From Maea johnstoni (taxonomy: Eukaryota > Annelida > Polychaeta > Spionida > Magelonidae): 64,000 bases of DNA. Both the position numbers and the translations under genes were made by a program. This document shows positions 33,801-44,214 of the stretch, piece after piece; the first letter of the stretch is position 1; each line of letters begins with the position of its first letter. Where the stretch lies: positions 58,788,917 to 58,852,916 of the forward strand of contig OZ012686.1 of NCBI GenBank assembly GCA_963942565.1. The letters run 5' to 3'. Below the pieces are notes generated by a model. It made no database searches. It was not told the origin of the DNA and saw only the letters and a program-made list of their open reading frames with translations.

Positions 33801-36800
33801 AATTTTAGATGCAAACAATTTATCCTTTCTTTGACTATAGATCTGGAAGGTGACTTGCTCGATTAATCAATGCATAAACCCAATGTCGGTCTTACTTGGA
33901 AATAAGTGTTGTATTTCTTTGTTTTTTGCAGAGGATCTTGACATTCATGATGATGAGGTAACTTTCAATTAGAAATTGATCATTTTCTTTATAACTGGCA
34001 TTTCAAGTGGCAGGATATTGTATTAAGATGGAACTTAAATAATAACATTATCAGTAAATGTAATTCCTCGTATATCAAGTGGACGCACTCACTTTCTTCC
34101 AGGATGAAAAGGTTTATATCGGTCGCACACAGTTGTGGTTAGAAATTACACAGGTTGAGAATATACTGTGATAAATATTCAGGGGTGTTGTGTCAGCAGG
34201 ATTTTCAACCTTGAAACATTTAAACTCAAAACATTTCACGACATAATATGCATTTGTTTTAATTGTTTGATGCTAGTTTTTAAAGAGATTGTTTTGAGTC
34301 ATGATCAAAAAAGAAAAATATTATTGATTTTTGCCAATCGCTATCTTCTAACTATTGGAACAATGATACAACTCAGTTGTTACTTTGTATCTTTGCATGT
34401 TTATCTCTAACACCCAGAGAAATGAGCAGCTCTCCTGGCGATCTTTTTAAGATTACACTTTCAGCAAATAAACAAACTACTATCTCTCGGTTCCATTGTG
34501 ATTTTAATATTAACTTTGTGTATTTTTCTCTCACTAGGCTGACGGCGCGGAGAAGAAGGGTACGTGCTGTTGTCAATGACTACTTGTTCATGGCTATATT
34601 TCTGCGATAACCGTATTCATGTTATCTTTCTCACTATAAATGGCATAAGCGAAATGAATGTCGTTTGAAATAATTACAAAGGACATAGCTGCACTACCAG
34701 AGGGGATTGGTCGTTATCTATTTCAAACACGAATGTCGATTCTTTTCATTTAAGATTTCAAAAAAAATGATTGGGGTGTTTTAGTTAGGAATCAAACTAT
34801 TTTAAATTTCGAACAGACGTATAGGATGAATGTACTGTTATTTGAAAAGGAAGATTACTAGCATGGCCAGCTACCGTCAAGAATTTTACTTGGCCATTTA
34901 CCGTTGGTAGAGCAATGGATAAAGTTAGACAGACATGCTACCTTTAGTAGTGGTAAATGGTATTGAATTGCAGTCTAGTTCGAATGGTAAATGTGTGGCG
35001 TTGATGGGTAAGCTCGTCAGAAATGTATTGTATGAGTGACCTATATTTCTCCGATTTCATTCACAAGACATGTTCGACTACAATCGTACATCATTTTTAC
35101 TCAAAATATACAAGGCTGCGATTATTATGTGTGACAAGAAATATATAACACCATTAATGTAGAACTAGAATAGTAGAATTGGACTGTTTCTAATTTCAAA
35201 ATACAGCGTTAAAATAGAGGCATATAATCTTGTCCAGATTTTTTTCAACAAACTGCCACTGAAAAGAGTAGCAGTTTTGCCACTCTTTTTGAAAAGAGTG
35301 GCAAAAAGGTCAAAAAAATTAAATCTGAAAGTAATCAAGCTTCACAAAACAGTGTCTAAATTGGTCACGACTGGTCTCATGTAAAAGATGAAGGCATTTT
35401 CTATACATACCTCATAAGAATTACATAGTCATTGACCTATTTCCAGCAATACGAAGCTCAGACACTCGAGTGAAAAACGTGTGTTCTAGTTGTATATTTT
35501 TGGTGTAACTTATGTACAGCCAATCATACTCATTTATTTTTCAAAGGAAAAAATAGAGTATATAATAAATTCAGTATCAGGTTTTCCGAATATCAACGTG
35601 TTCACTCTTATATAACTGAATTCCCATTTTCCAATATATTTGTCAATTAAATCTTAATTGCGATGCATTTTTCTGTATCAAATGTAGGCGAGCCAAGTGA
35701 ACATCTTAGGATTAACAGACCGTTTTCTTTGTCTGATTCTATGCGGTTTCTTGCAGCAGGTGAAGACCAGAAGAGAGGGGTTTCTCCAATGGCTTTCAGT
35801 ACTATAGCTAATATAGGAAAATGGAGACATAAAACAAAGGATAAAGTTGGTGTAAACACCAAGAAGGCATTTGCACGGGTGTGTATGTTAAGTATATAAT
35901 CTACATTTTGGTTATATTGTCGTCCGTTTCCTAATAGGCAAAGGTGCGTTCTGTTTCATTGCTGTATCTCTGCTTTTGCCTCTCTTTAGCCCATTCATAC
36001 TTGTCTGGATTTTTTTAAAGTATTTTAGGAATAAAGCATTTACTCATGAAATATTCAAAGGTCAGTTGTCAGTCCTGGTTTGATCACATTCCATCTTGAG
36101 CTATTTCTCCATATGATGCTTTTGTTAGAAAGGTATCACCAAGACAGAGAGGAGTCTTAGGCGGTAACTGGGATGGATTATTCACTTTACACCGCTGCAT
36201 CAGAACCCAACCTCACTTCATGCTATTCGCTTAAAAGGTCTAAGCCCAGATTCTTGTACATGAGAGACTACAGAATGTTCGCGAGAGTAGAATGTCATCA
36301 AATTACTCAAGTGACTTCCGAAAACTAATATTAAAATTCATTTTCTTTGGCGTTTCTTAACTCTTGTCTACGCATTGTCTAAACTTAACGATAGCTTTTT
36401 TAAATGTCATATATTTTGGAAAACTGCTTAATAAGTGGCAGATTAAAGGCTGTACTATCTTACAAGAGTAAACATTAAATTCAAATACACTAGCGTGTGA
36501 TTGTTGCTTCCCTATTTCAGAATGATGCCCATATGCTGAGTATGAACAGATACATTGGCACAACAGCTGTTGAGGTAGAGTGCCTATTTTGCTGATACGT
36601 GATCTTTCTTAATCGACGTCACAATGTGATAATCTTAAACCGACCTTAACATCCCTTCTGATAGTCTCAGTCTTTACGGATGTCGGATTTTGATTTGTCT
36701 GACTGTGAAAAAAAAAGAGAACAATACACTCCTTTAAATATTTAAATAATTTCTTCTTTCCCAATTGTGATATAGTTTTCTGACCTCTTGTCCATGTGAG

Positions 36801-39800
36801 GAAAATGGTTATGATTTGACAATTCGTGTGGTCATGTTATTAGTCCTTTCGTTATTTACTCGGCAAAAATACATCAGCGATCAGTGAAAGAATAAACACC
36901 CCTATCGCATTATTACTAGTATTAGTAGTCACTTTTATACTATTTCATATCTATTTCCATCTGCTAACTCACCGCAGTAAGAAATCTTATCATTAAAGAT
37001 GGATAGAAAATGACAACATTTCTGATATAAACGTTTTTTAACTGCGAAAACTGATAAGATTTACAGCGATTTTGGATCAAGATGATAACTTTAGGCATGC
37101 AATGAAATAAACAGAGTAAACGCCATGTCTGCTTCTAGAGCCTTCAGTACCCTCCATTTCATTTCCAGATTCCACTTCCCATAAAATGTGCCATCTATAA
37201 GGAAATCTACCCAATACTTCAGAATACAGTAAAAGGTATGGTCCGAGTTTTGTTCGTGTTTAAAATATCAGCTACATAATATTCTATTACTACATGATCA
37301 ACTAAGACATGTAAACGCATCTGTATAGTAGTAACTATCGCATGGAGCAGTCAGCAATTGAAATGAAAAACTCTGTTTCTTTTATAGTCCAGTCAAATTA
37401 TGAAATACCTAGAACAAATTGCTACAGAAAGTTTTTTTGCTTTGACTGGTTCATTGGACCTAACTGAACATCATATCAAAAGTTTCCCGAAAGTTACCCC
37501 CTCTAAGGGCCCTAATTTGCATAAATTCAAAATGGCCAATATGCCAAATTGGACAATTCACAGATTTCAGGGCCTTGTATTTCCATCAACTAACAATCAC
37601 ACATCAGTTAAATTTACAGGTCTGAATTAGTATGTTATATAGATGCTGTAAACAGAAAATATAATTGTAATATTGACCTTTTGGTCAAATATGGTCATTT
37701 GAAAATGGTCATCTGACCTCCAATCAGAACCGTTTGGTTATTCACATCAATGATTTTAGGGCCTTGTATTTCCTGACATAACAATCACCCAGGAGTTAAA
37801 TCCTCATATCTGAATAAGTATGTTATATAGATGCTGCAAAAAGAAAATATAATTTTAATATTGACCCTTTGGTCAAATAAGGTCATTTGAAAATGGCCAT
37901 ATGATCTTAGATAAGGAGTGTTTTGGTTATTTGGTACCAGTTTGGGGGACCGCATAACTTGGTACCATTTTGGGGGACCACCAATAACCCTTATATTTTG
38001 AGAGCTCTGGAACCCCTCTTCAAGTCCCTGCATGATGGACATCTGCATCTGGTAGCTGTTTTGAGATATTGACCACCCAAGGTTCTTGTAATGTCCCTTT
38101 TTTATGCCAAATTGGACAATTCACTGATTTCAGGGCCTTGTATTTCCTGAACTAACCATCATATAGCATTGATATCATTAGGTCTTAATGAGTATGTTAC
38201 ATAGATGCTGCAGAAAGAAATATTTATTTTAATATTGACCCTTTGGTCAAACAAAGTCATTTGAAAATGGTCATTTGACCTTCGCTAAGAAGAGTTTCGA
38301 TTGTTTACATCACAGATTTCAGGGCCTTGTATTTTCTGAACTAACAAGCATATAGCAATTAAATCCTCAGGTCTGAATCAGTATGTTACATAGATGCTGT
38401 AAACATAAAATATAATCATAATATTGACCCTTTGGTCAAACAAGGTCAATTAAAAATGGCCATTTGACCTTAGATATGGCACATTTTGGTTACCGTATTA
38501 CCCCGCGTACACCCTGCACTTTTATACAGTGCAGCACCTATGTCAAGGAGGGGGTGCGTGTTATCAACAAGTACATAAACCAGAACTTTTTCACATTGAT
38601 GCCACGGGTGCGGGGACATGTGGGGCAGGTTTGGAACACACCATTTAAGTACCCCAGGGAGGAAAGTACGGCATATCCATCCATATTTGGATTTTGATTA
38701 CGTAATAATTAGGGGATAAAAGGGCCTCGGGAGGGTGAATTGAAATTGATCTGGATAAACCAGCTGTTGTCTGCTCCTTTGACGAGTGATGTCAACAAAT
38801 GGGCACAAATCAGTATCAATTACAATTTACCATCACAAATCCTTATCAAATTGTAATTGTGTCCTGTTTATTTGTCCTAGACTCGCTCCTCTCAGCTGAA
38901 AGACCAGGGCAGACATATAGCTCTCTGCACTTAATGGCTGGCCAACTCCCCCTGCATATTATAAATGGGGAATTGTATTTTACATAAGGAGAGGGACTTA
39001 ATTAGTGACGGGGTGCGATTTATCTAGGGGGTGCGGGTCGTACGCGGGGTAATAAGGTACTAGTATTTTTTTCAATTTTCAATGGCCAATTTCTCAAAAT
39101 GTACTTAACCCAGATTAACAATATTTCAGAGCTATATATGCAAGTATAGAGTAGGGATACTGCCAGGGGAGATGGCACTTTCATGACAATTTTTAGTCAA
39201 ATAGGGCCATCTGAAAGTACCTGTTTCACCATGATAAATATGTTTCGGTTGATTTTATCAGTTTTTGCCGATCAATATGTCTTAGATGTATTATATATTT
39301 GATACTGTTTATACCCTCACATAATGTATCATGGTACCTGTTAAAAGTTCTGATACCAAACTACTTTGTCCAAAAATTGAAATGATGATCAAGTGCTTCC
39401 AAAATAGGTTCATTTGCAGACTCGCTGAATGCGACCAATTGGTCAAAAATTTTGATCCAGCCCATAGAGTCACTTTCAAATTTTATTTTTGATAAGAAGA
39501 ATGACCAGAAATAAACCATACTTCATTATACAGCATGCTCTTAGATATAGCCCTCAAAAAATGTTATAGTAAGTTGTAAGATATTGATCTGCATAAACTG
39601 AGAGAATAGCCAAAATGTATCTTTTTATGATTAAACAGGTACTTTCAAATAACCCTATTTGACTACCCCTATACATTATGCCTATTGTATACTTGCATTG
39701 CCCTGAAAATATTGTTTATCTAGGGTTAAGTACTGCAGACATTTAATTCCTGCAGCAATCAAGCGGATGTCTGCAAGTGCCTGGTTGTACAAACAATCAT

Positions 39801-41947
39801 GGATAACATGTAAAAAAGTAAGCCAAGGACATCATTGACCAACGTTGCTTGTGATTCAAAGCTACTTACAGTTGTGAGGTCATCCATGGCCAGTAAAGTG
39901 GGTGGCAATCAGGGGTACAGTTGTGTATTGTGTTGTGCACAGGCTGCCCATGCATTGCAGGAATTAAATGTTGGCACGGTACATTTAGAGCAATTAGCTC
40001 CTTCTTTAAGGTAAAAAATACCATATTCAAATGGCCATATTTGACCAAAGGGTCAATATTTAAATCATATTGTCTTTTTACGAAATCAATGTAACAAACT
40101 TGTTCAGACCTGAGGATGCTGTATGATTATTGATTACGTTGGAAAATACAAGGTCCTAAAATCTGTGATGTGAATAACCAAAACTCCCTTTAGCAAAGGT
40201 CAAATGGTCATTTTAAATGACGTTATTTGACCAAAGGGTCAATAGTATAATTGTATTTTCTTTCTGCAGCATCTATGTAACATACATCTTCAGACCCAAG
40301 GATTTAGCTACTATATGCCTGTTAGTTCAGGAAATACAAGGCCCTGAAATCTGTGAATTGTCCAACTTGGCATAAAAAGGGACATACTGTAAATCTGGTA
40401 ATGTTTGCGTGTAGTAAATATTGCGTTTTTTTCATTTTCTCTTTTATGCATGTTTTAATTAATGCGAACGCCACCAGACGTCAGATATCTGAAACAGAAG
40501 GGACAGATTTATGCGTGTTTTAATTATTGCGTCCTCATGCATTCGCATTAAAACGCAATAATTAAAATCACGCAATCATTACCAGTTTTACAGTACCCGG
40601 TACTAGTACCTTGGGAGCTCAATATCTCAAAACAGCTACCAGCTGCAGATGTCCATCAAGCAGGTACTTGATGGGTTCATGGGCTTTCAAAATATAAGGG
40701 TAATTTGCAGTCCCCCCAACTGGTACCAATTTACCCAATCCCTCCCCAACTGATGCAGAATCCCAAAACGCTCCTTATCAAAGGTCAAATGGCCATTTTC
40801 AAATGACCCTATTTGACCAAAGGGTCAATATCACAATTATATTTTCTTTTTACAGCATCTATGTAACATACTGATTCAGACCTGAGGATTCAATTGCTAT
40901 ATGCTTGTTAGTCCAGAAAATACAAGGCCCTGAAATCTGTGATGTGAATAACCAAAACTCTCCTTAGCGAAGGTCAAATGGCCATTTTCAAATGACTTTG
41001 TTTGACCAAAGGGTCAATATTAAAATAAATATTTCTTTCTGCAGCATCTATGTAACATACTCATTGAGACCTTATGATATCATCGCTATATGATGGTTAG
41101 TTCAGGAAATACAAGGCCCTGAAATCAGTGAATTGTCCAATTTGGCATAAAAAGGGGTTCAAGGGCTTTCAAAATATAAGGGTTATTGGTGGTCCCCCAA
41201 AGTGGTACCGAGTTATACCGATATTAGTTTTTTTGGGCTTAGTACAATCTAGGGCAGTTTTCTAATCTTAAACCTTGGTGTTAAAATTTTTTTTGAGTCT
41301 GTAGGGTGGCTTCTTTCATCAGCAACGTTGCAAAAAATGTCCGTTTTTAGCACTTTCTAAACATTTTTGTCCCAAATTTGACCACTAGGATACATTTTTG
41401 GAAAATATTTTTTCATAGCAATGTCAAACAACATCTGTAGTACATACATGCCAATATTGGAGGTTCAACTCTCAAAAACAAAAAAAATGATGAAGAAATC
41501 CCCCAAATCATATGTTTTTGGCCATTTTTAGGTGAAAATATGCACATTAGGGTCCTTAGGGGGGGGTAACTTTCGGGAAACTTTTGATATAATGTTCAGC
41601 TAGGTCCAATTAACCAGTCAAAGCAAAAAAACCTTCTGTAGCAATTTGTTCTAGGTTAGGCCATTTTCAGCGTAGATTGACTGGACTATTAGAAAACTTA
41701 GAAAAGTTGTGTTTGACAACATATTATGCTATCTCAAACCACACATAGGGCCTCCATTAATTACACACACCACCATCGCCAAACTGTTGGCAGCACGTGA
41801 TTTATAATTTGAGTGACTTACTCTCCACCACTTTGCCTTTCAGCCTACAGCCATACCTTCGGTCCTTACCATCAGCTGACGGACGAGGGCGTGGTCCACA
41901 TGGAGAGGGTGGGGCAGGACATGAGGAACATCATGAACTGTATCTAG
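26841..41947 (+). CDS. Serine-rich, mostly disordered protein of unknown function, 13-14 exons
   Basis: Phase-consistent exons are 26841-26862 (or to 26892), 27504-27666, 28521-28605, 28985-29031, 29574-29647, 29985-30105, 30876-31066, 33932-33957, 34538-34559, 35688-35878, 36521-36574, 37169-37235 and 41844-41947. An optional exon starts at 34103 (9 or 51 nt, both in frame). The product is about 388-415 residues. The N-terminal half is low-complexity (SSYSARSPSPNAVEE) with VQDWIQTV in exon 3. The middle has YEYKPSSKHDIAYQTVEKV and NLMETVQHNIERRRSS. The C-terminal part looks folded (NRYIGTTAVEIPLPIKCAIY, EIYPILQNTVKAYSHTFG) and ends MRNIMNCI. The exon 10 donor is weak (gtgtgt) but required by phase. 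I do not recognise the family; there is no signal peptide or membrane segment. The first exon is least certain; translation could start at the Met in exon 2. Confidence 0.72.
27917..28214. mobile_element. MITE-like inverted-repeat element, intron 2 of the Ser-rich gene
   Basis: The left end CTTCGATGGGGCAGGTGTGAACGGCA is mirrored at the right end, whose reverse complement reads CTTCGATGTTGCATTTGTGAACGGCA. Inside are several near-palindromes of the type 'gctgtttttggaaaaa'. No open frame of note and no clear target duplication were found. Confidence 0.7.
30131..30487. mobile_element. MITE-like inverted-repeat element, intron 6 of the Ser-rich gene
   Basis: The ends AGATTCCGCTATG and, on the other strand, AGTTCTGCTATCC pair as inverted repeats. 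Both are followed by 'cgccgtagc/ccgtagccgga' blocks that recur three or four times inside. The element is non-coding and about 357 bp. Confidence 0.6.
30741..30848. repeat. (CATA)n / (CA)n microsatellite next to a splice acceptor
   Basis: About seven CATA units lead into a long CA run ending 27 bases before the acceptor of the largest early exon (30876) of the Ser-rich gene. Confidence 0.95.
31660..32101. mobile_element. Nested hairpin MITE (CTATAGTCTG ends)
   Basis: The ends CTATAGTCTGTCTGACT and CTATTGTCTGGCTGACT (opposite strand) are followed on both sides by long matching arms (cgagtttggcaatcac, caaaacgttcgagttt). The whole element folds into a near-complete hairpin centred close to 31880. 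It is inserted in the 31167-33763 element. Confidence 0.85.
32569..32830. mobile_element. Truncated second copy of the CTATAGTCTG MITE
   Basis: The right terminus AGTCAGACAGACTATAG and the inner blocks (cccattgtaaaatttgccc, gagcaaaatcaacaat) match the copy at 31660-32101. The left terminus is missing. Confidence 0.8.
35275..35306. repeat. Perfect 15-bp inverted repeat with 2-nt loop
   Basis: TTTTGCCACTCTTTT is followed after two bases by its exact reverse complement. It lies in an intron of the Ser-rich gene and could form a short RNA hairpin. Confidence 0.85.
38493..39057. mobile_element. Nested MITE with CCGTATTACCCCGCG ends
   Basis: The left end CCGTATTACCCCGCGTAC and the right end (reverse complement CCTTATTACCCCGCGTAC) are flanked by TA, consistent with a Tc1/mariner-type target duplication. 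It interrupts only the left arm of the 4.3-kb palindrome, so it inserted later. Confidence 0.8.
40389..40595. mobile_element. Nested MITE with CTGTAAA ends
   Basis: CTGTAAATCTGGTAATG at the left pairs with CATTACCAGTTTTACAG at the right, flanked by TA on both sides. It interrupts only the right arm of the 4.3-kb palindrome. Related ends occur in the element at 63238-63443. Confidence 0.8.
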
Positions 41948-42410
41948 TGGAGGGCGTGGTCCACATGGAGAGGGTGGGGCAGGACATGAGGAACATCATG
42001 AACTGTATCTAGTGGAGGGCGTGGTCCACATGGAGAGGGTGGGGCAGGACATGAGGAACATCATGAACTGTATCTAGTGGAGGGCGTGGTCCACATGGAG
42101 AGGGTGGGGCAGGACATGAGGAACATCATGAACTGTATCTAGTGGAGGGCGTGGTCCACATGTAGAGGGTGGGGCAGGACATGAGGAACATCATGAACTG
42201 TATCTAGTGGAGGGCGTTGTCCACATGGAGAGGGTGGGGCAGGACATGAGGAACATCATGAACTGTATCTAGTGGAGGGCGTGGTCCACATGGAGAGGGT
42301 GGGGCAGGACATGAGGAACATCATGAACTGTATCTAGTGGAGGGCGTGGTCCAAATGGAGAGGGTGGGGCAGGACATGAGGAACATCATGAACTGTATCT
42401 AGTGGAATGA
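41891..42410 (+). repeat. 65-bp minisatellite carrying the end of the Ser-rich CDS (8 copies)
   Basis: Eight near-identical units start at 41891, 41956, 42021, 42086, 42151, 42216, 42281 and 42346. Each contains the codons for VVHMERVGQDMRNIMNCI followed by TAG. The first unit is the true C-terminus of the Ser-rich protein; the other seven are 3' UTR. Only three isolated changes are seen (in units 5, 6 and 8), one of them nonsense, so expansion looks recent. Confidence 0.97.
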
Positions 42411-42814
42411 CAGTCACAATGGAAAGGAAGATCTCAGGAATGCATTCAATGTATCCAATATGAGCTGAAAATACATTTTTATGCAAATTCGATGATATAT
42501 CTGTAAACATAAGCCCACGTTATACATAGTAGCGTCATTGGCGGTTTTGTTGTTGACTAGCTTTGGTGTTCGCATCCTGTATATACTTGCGAAATCGTGC
42601 TATATTCCATCAGAATTCAAACAATGTCATCAAGTGCCCAAAGTATGTTATTAAACATTGGTCAATCTCAGGACTGACTTTGATTATTGGTATTACGAAC
42701 GAGTTATAAATAAGTTGCAGGCAATTTGAGATTTCAAAGATTCGTTCATGTAAGTACCATCTGACGTTATGGTATCAATTAGGAGTGTGATAATTGTGAT
42801 AGGGGAATGGACAA

Positions 42815-42820
42815 AATAAA
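42815..42820 (+). terminator. Candidate poly(A) signal of the Ser-rich gene
   Basis: AATAAA lies about 870 bases past the stop, beyond the minisatellite, and is followed by T-rich sequence with GT (gcttgtgtttttctt). Confidence 0.5.
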
Positions 42821-43527
42821 CTATTTTCTGAAAGCTTGTGTTTTTCTTATTTATGGTTATTGTAATTGGTCAGTGTGGCAGGTATTGGAGCAACGTGCTG
42901 CGCAGAGTCGGTAATTCAACTCCATGGTCTTTTCCTTGGTAGGAAGACAGTTGTCTTTCATCGCTTCAGTTCCCACAGTGGTAACATAGCTGCTATAGGG
43001 CTGTTTAAATAGATTTACAGTGAGGTGTGTCAGAATATGTGTATAGCCAATAAATGGATTTTGTAAACCATGAAATAAACAAACGCATACAGAAGAAAAA
43101 GAACTCGGCATTACTGTATCAACGTCGCGCTACGTTGAAATATGCTTTTTGATGTCCAGCCTTTTTTTTCGGACTATTGTTGATATAGGGATTGAGATTG
43201 AGCAGATGGCCCAGTGTTGATTCATAGCTGAGACCCGATTGTCCTTTGGTTGGCTGAGGCTGCCAAGAATTGTATTTATATATGTACTTTTATTCAAACA
43301 TTCTGGACAATTGTTTCGTTACCGTAGCAACAGGCTTTGCGCAGAATCCCGGCCTTAAAGCATTCGGTGGAATCTCGGCCTGGGACTCCTTTTACTTGGC
43401 GAAGTCAAAATATAATGTTCTGCCAATGCCGCATCAGAGTGCTATACTGCCCAATATTGTTTCAAAACAGTGTGGTGCTCGACCACCATTGTATTTAAAC
43501 GGCATTAGAAGTAACTGTGTACCCTGT

Positions 43528-43770
43528 GGTGCCCATTGTAAAATTCGCCCATTGCAAACAACACGATGTGATCGATCTCGAGTGGAAGTTTAAAGTGGGC
43601 AAATAATGAGCGAAATCAACATATTAAGGAGTTTAGAAAGAAGTTGGTACAGGATATAGAAAAAGGTATATAGAAAGAGATTGCCAAGTTTCGATTTTTT
43701 AGTAACAAAAGATAGGAGAAAACGGCATAACAAGTTTGGCTCACAGATATAGACACTTTGTGAAAGAAAT
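43528..43770. mobile_element. Degenerate copy of the CTATAGTCTG MITE
   Basis: The order of blocks 'cccattgtaaaattcgccc', 'gatctcgagtg', 'aatgagcgaaatcaacat' and 'attgccaagttt' matches the MITEs at 31.7 and 32.6 kb, but it is more diverged and lacks clear termini. The rest of 42821-44214 shows no convincing exon. Confidence 0.6.
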
Positions 43771-44214
43771 GCGAGCAGCGAGTGGCGCTATCAATATTTT
43801 CCCAATGCCAGGATTTTCACTTTATCTTATGCCGTAATTTGCTCCGCTGTGAGGCGGCGACGTTCAGTCGCTTCAAATAAGTTGCTGTCCTACTATAATT
43901 CTGTCCTACATCGCTCAGTATACAATAACCTAATCCTACAACAATAAAACACAAACCAACAAACAATAAGGAAAATAAGTTGATAATCAACGATGTATTA
44001 AGGAACAAAAGCAAGCGACCAGGGCATTGTCTTGAACAATAGAAATGGTAACCAACCGCATATAACGTGACGTCATCGCCGTCTATTGTATCTTAGCAAC
44101 AGGAACAATGCATTATGTTTATCAACTTCAGTGTGAAACGTTTGGAGGTTGCACTAAAATGGCACAAACGATTACACGATGATATAACTTGCTACAATAA
44201 AGGAACAATTCTAC

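Larger units (their letters stand above)
37385..41688. mobile_element. 4.3-kb giant palindromic non-autonomous element flanked by TTA
   Basis: The ends TAGTCCAGTCAA and TTGACTGGACTA are exact inverted repeats flanked by TTA on both sides (37382-37384, 41689-41691), as in PIF/Harbinger elements. Matching arms continue inward for about 2 kb each, meeting near 39420. Each arm holds about four degenerate ~190-bp repeats marked by 'cagggccttgtatttc' (37567, 37758, 38132, 38321; mirrored near 40143, 40335, 40918, 41106). One MITE is nested in each arm. No transposase frame was found. It occupies nearly all of the last intron of the Ser-rich gene. The superfamily rests only on the 3-bp flank. Confidence 0.85.

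Noticed and set aside
41797-42012. 71-codon frame crossing two units of the 65-bp array
   Set aside because: It reads unit 1 out of frame; the splice-supported frame ends at the TAG at 41945-41947.
43270-43593. 107-codon + strand frame
   Set aside because: Its second half is degenerate MITE sequence and its first half lacks splice or family support.
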